The notes beneath the pieces are model-generated. The model was not told where the DNA came from. It made no database searches and worked only from the letters and a program-made list of their open reading frames with translations. A DNA stretch of 32,241 nucleotides from Coemansia sp. RSA 922 (taxonomy: Eukaryota > Kickxellomycota > Kickxellomycetes > Kickxellales > Kickxellaceae): contig JANBQS010000126.1 in the NCBI GenBank assembly GCA_027577415.1, positions 1 to 32,241 on the forward strand, written 5' to 3'. Shown one piece after another: positions 1 through 6,105 of the stretch (position 1 is the first letter of the stretch; each line of letters opens with the position of its first letter). The translations under genes were made by a program, and so were the position numbers.

Positions 1-220
1 TTCTCTCACTACTATGAAATTTCTGGATACTCTTTAGATATTTGGACATTTGCACAGATGTGCTTGACCCTCTATGAGAGACAAGAGTAATTGTGTCTAG
101 TGGCACTGCATAGTTTCTTAACTAGGCAACTACCCCTAGTTCAATTTTTCAAGCACATTTAATAAATTACTGGATTATCACTATTTGTAAGACAAGCAAG
201 GCATAGAAAGAGAAAAGAAA

Positions 221-278
221 CTGGCCACTTTGGCTGCCTTGACCATGCTGCTGACAAGAAGCGCCTATTGGTACAATT
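221..278 (+). promoter_or_regulatory. Conserved promoter block, copy A
   Basis: This 58-bp block matches 2572-2629 with only about three mismatches, and 244-278 is identical to 2595-2629 over 35 bp. The surrounding upstream sequence has diverged with indels. The block contains an ATTGG (inverted CCAAT) core within CGCCTATTGGTAC. Conservation in an otherwise diverged promoter suggests a shared regulatory site; the factor is unknown. Confidence 0.55.
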
Positions 279-535
279 TTCAGGCAGTTAAATTCTCATT
301 GTAGAAAACTCACCACATGTCACCATGCTTTCCCTTTATAAAAAGTATCCTCTTTTTAAAAAAGAATTCTTTTTGGTGCAATTTTCTCCTTTTGTATAAT
401 GCTCATCAGATGTTCTTTTAGCTTCTTCAACAAAGCTTTTGTTCCATCAAAGAAAAGATGCTACAAAGACGAGCATGCCTCCATTGAACTTGCAGACGTT
501 GGAATTTCTCAAAAGAAATAGTAGGAGAGAAGCTG

Positions 536-543
536 TATATAAG
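536..543 (+). promoter_or_regulatory. TATA box of first AA9 gene
   Basis: TATATAAG lies 98 bp before the ATG at 642. The second AA9 copy has the same octamer at 2865-2872, also 97 bp before its ATG. Conserved sequence and spacing support a core promoter role. Confidence 0.6.
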
Positions 544-641
544 AGCCCATCAGAACATTCTCTCATCTGAGGTATTTTCTTATTTCTCTTGCACCATCAT
601 CTATTTTCATATTCTCTATTTTATTATATTTCCACTTGTTT

Positions 642-1568
642 ATGCTCAAGCTTTCCGCCTTCTTATTGCTGTTGCTGGCAGCAGCACATTCCGTAAGTGC
701 ACACACGTACTTGTTTAGGTTCAACATTGATGGAAAGGATACTGATCGTGGACAGTATATCAGAGCATATAGAGAGTCTACTGTCAATTCACCAGTCAAG
801 GACGTTAACAACAAGGATCTAAGATGCCGCACAGACAAGATGAATCCAAAGGATACTCAGAACCTTACTCTTACTGCTGGTGTAAAGTTTGGCCTTGAGT
901 TTCATGAGGGAGATGAGGACACTAGCAGATTCATTGAGCCAGCACACCGTGGACCTGGGCTAATTTACTTGGCGCCTCTTGAATCCAATGGTGAGGGGGA
1001 TGTCTGGTTCAAGATCTTTGAGAAAGGCTACGACCCAAAGACCAAGAAGTTTTACACTGAGGTGCTTATGAAGTCTGGAGGCAAGATGGAGTTCACTATT
1101 CCAGAGGACATTAAAGGTGGTGACTATCTAATGCGTACAGAGTTTATTGCCCTGCACACAGCTGACAAGGAATACTCGGCCAAGTCTAAGGGTGATGGAG
1201 CTGAATTCTTCCCTAACTGTGCTCAGATCAAGCTTATAAGCAAGGGTACTCTTGAGCCAAAGGGATATCCCATTCCTGGAATTTACAAGAGCAACGACCC
1301 TGGAATTCTCTTTAACCTTTGGGACAAGTATGACTCATATGTTATTCCTGGCCCACCCATGTACAATGCAGATGCTGGTACTCCTGTCAATCAAGAAGGT
1401 GGACCACCTGATAATGAAGAAGGAGAGCCTTCCTCAGAAGGAGGAGAACCAACCAAGCCGACCAAGCCAACTAAGCCAACCACACCCACCAATCCTGATA
1501 AGCCAATAGTCAAGCCTGTAGTAGTCAAGAAGCCCTGCCAGAGGAAGAAAAAGAGATCTTACCAGTAA
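642..1568 (+). CDS. AA9-family lytic polysaccharide monooxygenase-like protein, copy 1
   Basis: A predicted secreted protein of 308 aa, intronless. ATG 642 is chosen because it gives a signal peptide (residues 1-20, ending SVSA) that exposes His21 as mature residue 1, as copper monooxygenases require. Family features are His102 in HRGP, GDYLMR.E.IALHTA with His172, the cysteine pair Cys62/Cys193, and the C-terminal YPIPGIYKSNDPGI and YVIPGPP motifs. Known family members cleave cellulose or related glucans oxidatively. Unusually, the usual second-sphere Gln and axial Tyr (AQ.YP.C in typical AA9) appear as Glu188 and Phe190 (AEFFPNC), so activity may be altered. The tail, about 242-308, has no cellulose-binding module: it is Gly/Pro/Glu-rich, then Lys-Pro-Thr repeats, then a basic end (KKPCQRKKKRSYQ). 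It is paralogous to 2970-3875. Confidence 0.85.
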   Translation: MLKLSAFLLLLLAAAHSVSAHTYLFRFNIDGKDTDRGQYIRAYRESTVNSPVKDVNNKDLRCRTDKMNPKDTQNLTLTAGVKFGLEFHEGDEDTSRFIEPAHRGPGLIYLAPLESNGEGDVWFKIFEKGYDPKTKKFYTEVLMKSGGKMEFTIPEDIKGGDYLMRTEFIALHTADKEYSAKSKGDGAEFFPNCAQIKLISKGTLEPKGYPIPGIYKSNDPGILFNLWDKYDSYVIPGPPMYNADAGTPVNQEGGPPDNEEGEPSSEGGEPTKPTKPTKPTTPTNPDKPIVKPVVVKKPCQRKKKRSYQ

Positions 1569-1645
1569 TGTATGTTTCTTTACTTTTATATATATAGCCT
1601 TTATATTCTTCAAGTATCTTTAAAGAATAGGAATCTGAAGTAAAG

Positions 1646-1984
1646 TTAGACAAGCTTCTTGGCTTCAAAGAAGTAATTTAAATGGTGGAGCTGCCAATAG
1701 CAGATGGCACTAACAACACCAAGTTGAATTAAGGCCCAGTTGGTGATGTGACGCTTAATGGACAATGTAGCAGCATCAAACTCAAGTTTACATTCGCACT
1801 GGTACTTTTGCTCAGTTTTGATTTCCTCAAGTTGAGTGTTGTGAACTTTGATTTTTAGTGAAATGTACTAGTCTCTTCAGTAGTGCTATAATTGTCATCA
1901 TCAGCTTTACCAGTGGCAATGCCAAGAGTTACTTTATAATGCAGGATAACAACCAGCCACCAGCCTTAGTGCCCTTTTGGTTCA
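1646..1984 (-). pseudogene. Decayed duplicate of the p24 (emp24/gp25L) gene
   Basis: The minus strand retains the C-terminal half of the intact p24 gene at 3949-4608: the coiled-coil segment, the membrane span and the terminal FFEAKKLV plus stop are all recognisable. It is broken by a single-base deletion near 1867-1871 in the region before the coiled coil, which brings in an in-frame TAG. About 75 bp is also missing between the parts matching about 4275 and 4350. There is no signal peptide or N-terminal half. By my count, of 17 CpG sites in the matching part of the intact gene only two survive; most losses are C-to-T or G-to-A. A relic of the tandem duplication, not a functional gene. Confidence 0.85.
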
Positions 1985-2435
1985 ATGTATGGAGGGTCAT
2001 GCACATATGTAATAATATACAATTAATTAGAGACTATTCCATGATTATATATTATTTTGGGGTGAGTCATTGTTGTGCTATTCAGGTACATACTCTTTAA
2101 GCATGTGAGAAATGTATGCCTAAACAGCACTAGAATGAGTCACCAAAAAAAGGCCAGAACCCAAGGGAGCCTTGATGAACAAAGGACTTTAAAACAATAT
2201 ACTTTTTGCAGCCACTAGAGCCTTTTCATTCCATGAAAAATGCATTATTACTCAAAAAGTCCATCAGTGTTATGGATTACTAAAATCCCAACAAAATTTT
2301 AAAAGTAACCTAATAATTTCAGGCATCAAGCTGTCCCTCAGTAGGAAATATTGTCGACACTAATAACACTGTAAAATCTAAGTTGCATACAAGTGTCGTT
2401 GAGGTCAAGTGAAGTTATGGTTATAAGAAACCTGT
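1985..2435. other. AT-rich spacer between duplication units
   Basis: No credible gene. Short AT-rich sequence follows the end of the p24 relic and precedes the first match to unit A's upstream region. It may contain the breakpoint of the tandem duplication or further degraded p24 sequence, but I could not align it to anything else in the window. Confidence 0.5.
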
Positions 2436-2571
2436 GCAATTGTGTCCTGTGGCACAGTAAAATAGCTTAACTAGGCTACTACTCTTAGCTCAACCTCTCA
2501 AGAAATTTTAAATGAAGTATAGACTACTAGTATTCATGTGAAAAGCTAGGCTTAGAAATAGAGAGAAAACC

Positions 2572-2629
2572 CTGGCCACTTTGGTTGACTTGATCATGCT
2601 GCTGACAAGAAGCGCCTATTGGTACAATT
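2572..2629 (+). promoter_or_regulatory. Conserved promoter block, copy B
   Basis: Counterpart of 221-278, with a 35-bp identical core at 2595-2629 including the ATTGG motif. It lies about 340 bp before the AA9 start codon at 2970, against about 365 bp in copy A. Confidence 0.55.
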
Positions 2630-2864
2630 AGCAGGCATTTGAATCCTTTTGTAGAGAACTCACCACATGATTTTTTTTCTTTGTCCTTTTAGAAAAGGAG
2701 TCTTTTTATAAAAAAAAAAAAAGAATTCTTTTGGCACAATTAGCTCTTTTTAGAAAATGCTCACTAACTGTTCTTTTAAATAAAGGTGCTACAAAGTCGG
2801 CCAAGTCTTCTTTGAAGTTGATTACATTGGAATTTCCAGAGAAAAAATAGTGGAAGAAAAGTTT

Positions 2865-2872
2865 TATATAAG
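2865..2872 (+). promoter_or_regulatory. TATA box of second AA9 gene
   Basis: TATATAAG octamer 97 bp before the ATG at 2970, conserved in sequence and spacing with 536-543. Confidence 0.6.
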
Positions 2873-2969
2873 AGCTCATCAGAACTCTCATCTGAAGGTT
2901 TTTATTTCTCTTGCACTATCATCTATTTTTTTATTTCTTCTCTATTATTTTTACTTTTTCCACTTGTCT

Positions 2970-3875
2970 ATGCTCAAGCTCTCCGTCTTTTTATTGCTGT
3001 TTCTGGCAGCTGCACATTCCGTAAGTGCACACACATACCTGTTTAGGCTTAACGTTAATGGAACGGATACTGGACGAGGAGAGTACATCAGAAAGTACAG
3101 AGAGTCCACAATCAACACACCAGTCAAGGACGTCAACAACATCGATCTCAGATGCCGCACAGACAAGATGAATGCAAAGGATACTAAGAATATTACTATT
3201 GTTGCAGGTGAAAAGTTTGGCCTTGAGTTTCATGAGGGAGATGAGGACACTAGCAGATTCATTGAGGAAGAACACCGCGGACCTGTGCTAATTTACATGG
3301 CACCTCTTGAGTCCAATGGTGAAGGGGATGTCTGGTTCAAGGTCTTTGAGGGGGGCTACGACCCAAAGACCAAGAAGTTTTACGATGAGCTGCTTATGAA
3401 GTCTGGAGGCAAGATGGAGTTTACTATTCCAGAGGAAATTAAAGGTGGCAATTATATAATGCGTCCAGAGGTCATTGCCTTGCACACAGCTGACAAGAAG
3501 TTCAAGCCTGGCTCAATGTCTTACGGAGCTGAGTTCTTCCCTAACTGCGTTCAGATCAAGCTTATAAGCAAGGGTACTCTTGAGCCCAAGGGATACCCCA
3601 TTCCTGGCATTTACAAGGCTGATGACCCTGGAATTTTCTTCAATCTTTGGGACAAGTATGACTCGTATGTTATTCCTGGCCCACCCATGTACAACGCGGA
3701 TGCTGGCACTCCTGTTGATCAACAAGGTGGGCCACCTGCTGGTGAAGGAGAGCCATCGGTAGAAGAGAAGCCAACTGTGCCAACCACGCCAACCAATCCT
3801 GATAAGCCAATAGTCAAGCCTGTAGTAGTCAAGAAGCCCTGCCAGAGGAAGAAGAAGAGGAGATCTTACCAGTAA
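2970..3875 (+). CDS. AA9-family lytic polysaccharide monooxygenase-like protein, copy 2
   Basis: Secreted AA9-type protein of 301 aa, closely similar to the product of 642-1568. The frame is open upstream to 2850, but ATG 2970 aligns with the start of copy 1 and gives the signal peptide that exposes His21; the upstream part is translated T-rich leader. Copper ligands His21 and His102 (EHRGP) are present. As in copy 1, the conserved Gln and axial Tyr of AA9 are Glu and Phe in GAEFFPNC. The C-terminal tail is shorter than in copy 1 and lacks the Lys-Pro-Thr repeats, but ends in nearly the same basic segment (KKPCQRKKKRRSYQ). Its stop lies 73 bp from the convergent p24 stop. Product likely extracellular or cell-wall associated; substrate unknown. 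Confidence 0.85.
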   Translation: MLKLSVFLLLFLAAAHSVSAHTYLFRLNVNGTDTGRGEYIRKYRESTINTPVKDVNNIDLRCRTDKMNAKDTKNITIVAGEKFGLEFHEGDEDTSRFIEEEHRGPVLIYMAPLESNGEGDVWFKVFEGGYDPKTKKFYDELLMKSGGKMEFTIPEEIKGGNYIMRPEVIALHTADKKFKPGSMSYGAEFFPNCVQIKLISKGTLEPKGYPIPGIYKADDPGIFFNLWDKYDSYVIPGPPMYNADAGTPVDQQGGPPAGEGEPSVEEKPTVPTTPTNPDKPIVKPVVVKKPCQRKKKRRSYQ

Positions 3876-3948
3876 TAAGCGTTTCTTCGTTCTCATATAT
3901 ATAAATAGACTTTATTATTCAACGAGTATCTTTAAAGAATAGAAAAGT

Positions 3949-4608
3949 TTAGACAAGCTTCTTGGCTTCAAAGAAGCGACGCAAATGGTGGAGCTGCCAG
4001 TAGCAAACGGCGCCAACAATGCCGAGCTGAATAAAGGCCCAGTAGATGACGCGACGCTTAATGGACGATGTAGCGGCATCAAACTCGAGTTCACGTTCGC
4101 GCTGGTACTTTTGCTCAGTTTTGATTTCCTCGAGCTGAGCGTTGAGGACTTTGATCTTTAGCGAAATGTCCTTAATCTTTTCAATGGCACTACGACCGCC
4201 GTCATCAGCCTCGCCAATGGTGATGTCAAGAGTAAACTTTACGATGGACGACGACAGCCAGCCGCCAGCCTGGGCGCCCTGGGCCTGTACGCAAATAGTG
4301 TGCTCGCCAGCGCTGCCAGCAGTAAAGGAGAACTTGCCCTGGTGAGAGCCCTTTTGGTTCATTACGCGGTGCACGGCAGTGTTATCGTCGGCAGTCATAA
4401 CAACGGTTATAGCAGGGTTCTCCACATAGCGCTTGTCTGCCTCACGCCACTCCTCAGTCTTGTAGGTGCCGGTGACGAAAAAGCCCTGGGGCAATTCCTC
4501 TAGAAAGCACTGTTGCTCGCCATCGCGTAGGTAAAAATGTAACCCGCTGGCAAGATTGGCGAAAAGTACAAAAATAACCAGCGCAAGCGAGGCGGCTGAG
4601 CGAAGCAT
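3949..4608 (-). CDS. p24 family cargo receptor (alpha-type, TMED9/Erp1-like)
   Basis: p24 proteins (emp24/gp25L/TMED) are type I membrane proteins of COPI and COPII vesicles that help sort cargo between ER and Golgi. This one has 219 aa. ATG 4608 gives a signal peptide (about 1-22) followed by the GOLD domain beginning LHFYLRDGEQQCF, with a second luminal Cys in HTICVQ. A coiled coil (IEKIKDISLKIKVLNAQLEEI) and one membrane span follow. The cytosolic tail ends FFEAKKLV, combining the diphenylalanine and dilysine coat-binding signals. I recall human TMED9 having the same tail, which points to the alpha subfamily. The frame is open upstream but without ATG. A decayed copy lies at about 1646-1984. 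Two ATTGG boxes (4723-4727, 4776-4780) lie upstream. Confidence 0.9.
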   Translation of the reverse strand: MLRSAASLALVIFVLFANLASGLHFYLRDGEQQCFLEELPQGFFVTGTYKTEEWREADKRYVENPAITVVMTADDNTAVHRVMNQKGSHQGKFSFTAGSAGEHTICVQAQGAQAGGWLSSSIVKFTLDITIGEADDGGRSAIEKIKDISLKIKVLNAQLEEIKTEQKYQRERELEFDAATSSIKRRVIYWAFIQLGIVGAVCYWQLHHLRRFFEAKKLV

Positions 4609-5027
4609 TGTGCTAATCTTTAAAAAATAGAAATGAAGAAATAGATGAGGCGATTTAAAGAAAGCAAACGTCAAGAGAAAAGACTAGACAGCATTAACAC
4701 GTACACGCGTTGGACACCAGCGATTGGGTCCAGGGGGAAAACAAAAAGGCAGTTCGGCTCGACGACGACTCGCTAATTGGGCCAGCAGCTCACCTCTATT
4801 AAATAAACATCATGGATTATTGTGGCGCAAGTGCAAGTGCCCGCGATATACACAAGTGGCTTGCACTGGAGGTTCGTAAGCCACGCCCCCCCTCGTCTTA
4901 CAATGAGTTTTAAAGAAATACGTTGTTATTTTTTTTCTTGGAAGTTTCTGTCCTCAGCTCTCTCTCTCTCTTTTATATTTCTCTTCTTATTCATATATCT
5001 CCGGATGGCATTATTGTATTATTAAAC
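4609..5027. promoter_or_regulatory. Divergent promoter region between p24 and RTA1-like genes
   Basis: A 419-bp head-to-head intergenic region without a gene. Two ATTGG (CCAAT on the minus strand) motifs at 4723-4727 and 4776-4780 face the p24 gene. The side next to the RTA1-like gene is a T/C-rich tract with a CT repeat (about 4957-4985), typical of leaders in this window. Confidence 0.5.
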
Positions 5028-5897
5028 ATGGTCGAACCTGCATACTACTTTAGCTACACGCCGATGAACATTGCGCCCGAGGCGGCAGCAGCGATCTTTA
5101 TTGGGTTTGCAGTGGCACTGGCTCTGCAGACAGTCAAATCGCGCGGGCCGCGATGGCTGCTGATACTCTCAGTGACGGCGTTTTGTGAGGCAGTCGGGTA
5201 TGCCTTCCGCACGGTCTGCATCTACTGGACGACCTTGGGTACATTTACAACAATGAGCCTATTCCTTTTATTGCCGCCCAATGCCTTGGCGCTGACCAAC
5301 TACAAGACACTAGGTGAGGTGGTAAAGTCAGCACACCAAAGCCCTCGTAACGGGTTTAGTACTCCGAGGGCGGAGCCACCTAAATCAATATTTCTGAGAC
5401 CGCGGTTTATTACATGGTTCTTTTTCACTAGCGACGTATTCTCATTTCTGTTACAAGGCGCAGGCGTGGGTATTTCTACACAAGAGGACAAACGTACTTT
5501 GGCAAAGCAGACAATTCTGACGGGACTCGCAGTACAGCTCTTTTTCTTTGCCGCCTTTTTGTGTATTGCCGCCTATGTGTATTTCGACCAGCGTTTTACT
5601 GTGGCGCGTGGGCCCAAGGACGTTGACTCGCGCGAAGCCAAGCGCCGACTATTTCGTGTGATTATCTCGACCACTTTATTGTTATACTTGCGCTCTGTTT
5701 ACCGCGTGGCAGAGTTTGTTGGTGGCTATGGCAGCAAGGTGTATGGCACAGAGTGGCTGTTTTACCTGTTTGATACGGTCATGGTCATGGTGTCGTTTGC
5801 GCTATATATGCAGTCATTTATAGGCTATCACTTTCAATCACACGATAGCGACCCAAAGGATGGGGCCCAAGTACCAATGAATCGACTAATTCTTTAG
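5028..5897 (+). CDS. RTA1-like seven-transmembrane protein
   Basis: Fungal RTA1-family membrane protein of 289 aa. Members span the membrane about seven times and are linked to lipid translocation or resistance to toxic amphiphiles (Rta1, Rsb1); the molecular mechanism is not settled. The short N-terminus YFSYTPMNIAPEAAAAIF matches the family opening. Hydrophobic segments follow, including FCEAVGYAFRTVCIY, LLLPPNALALTNY, FFFTSDVFSFLLQGAGVGI and the late motif LLLYLRSVYRVAEFVGG, typical of the family. ATG 5028 is preferred: upstream in-frame sequence is T/C-rich leader and lacks a convincing start. Members average near 300 aa, so this looks complete. No introns seen. Confidence 0.85.
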   Translation: MVEPAYYFSYTPMNIAPEAAAAIFIGFAVALALQTVKSRGPRWLLILSVTAFCEAVGYAFRTVCIYWTTLGTFTTMSLFLLLPPNALALTNYKTLGEVVKSAHQSPRNGFSTPRAEPPKSIFLRPRFITWFFFTSDVFSFLLQGAGVGISTQEDKRTLAKQTILTGLAVQLFFFAAFLCIAAYVYFDQRFTVARGPKDVDSREAKRRLFRVIISTTLLLYLRSVYRVAEFVGGYGSKVYGTEWLFYLFDTVMVMVSFALYMQSFIGYHFQSHDSDPKDGAQVPMNRLIL

Positions 5898-6105
5898 AAG
5901 AAATAATACATACATATAAAAAGGCTCCCACCCACCACATGTGCATGCCTACTGCATATTGAGAAAATCATGAGAGAAAGAAAAAGGGGAATGGACAAAA
6001 AAGAAGATGGGGGGTCTGTCTTTTTGTCTTTTCTTCTTTTGTATTTTAATTATTTTTTATTCACCCCCTATTATTTTTTTAGTTATACTCGCAATAGAGG
6101 TCGGG

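Larger units (their letters stand above)
1..641 (+). promoter_or_regulatory. Upstream region of first AA9 gene
   Basis: No gene is visible here. From about 88 onward the region aligns with the region upstream of the second AA9 gene (2436-2969). It contains a conserved 58-bp block at 221-278, a TATATAAG box at 536-543 about 100 bp before the start codon, and a T/C-rich leader. The first 80 bases show nothing I can assign. Confidence 0.6.
88..1984. repeat. Tandem segmental duplication, unit A
   Basis: This block is repeated about 2.3 kb downstream as unit B (about 2436-4361). Matching order in both: a diverged upstream region, a strongly conserved promoter block (221-278), a TATA box, an AA9-family gene, a conserved 3' end, then a p24-family sequence in opposite orientation. 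The offset between units drifts from about 2348 to 2303 bp, so small indels have accumulated. In unit A the p24 part is degenerate. Left and right limits are estimated by eye; similarity may begin slightly before 88. Confidence 0.85.
2436..4361. repeat. Tandem segmental duplication, unit B
   Basis: Second copy of the block at about 88-1984. It carries the second AA9 gene, and its p24 sequence belongs to an intact gene that continues to 4608. The p24 part beyond 4361 has no counterpart in unit A. Confidence 0.85.

Noticed and set aside
1858..2100. Plus-strand open frame of 80 codons with a hydrophobic start
   Set aside because: It lies antisense to and beyond the p24 relic, has no family resemblance, and arises from decayed sequence.
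4923..5027. Hydrophobic in-frame N-terminal extension of the RTA1-like gene (similar ones at 2850-2969 and 6007-6105)
   Set aside because: These are translations of T/C-rich leaders common before start codons here. In the AA9 pair, copy A lacks a matching extension, which shows the pattern is leader sequence. For 6007-6105 an ATG exists, so it is kept only as an alternative.
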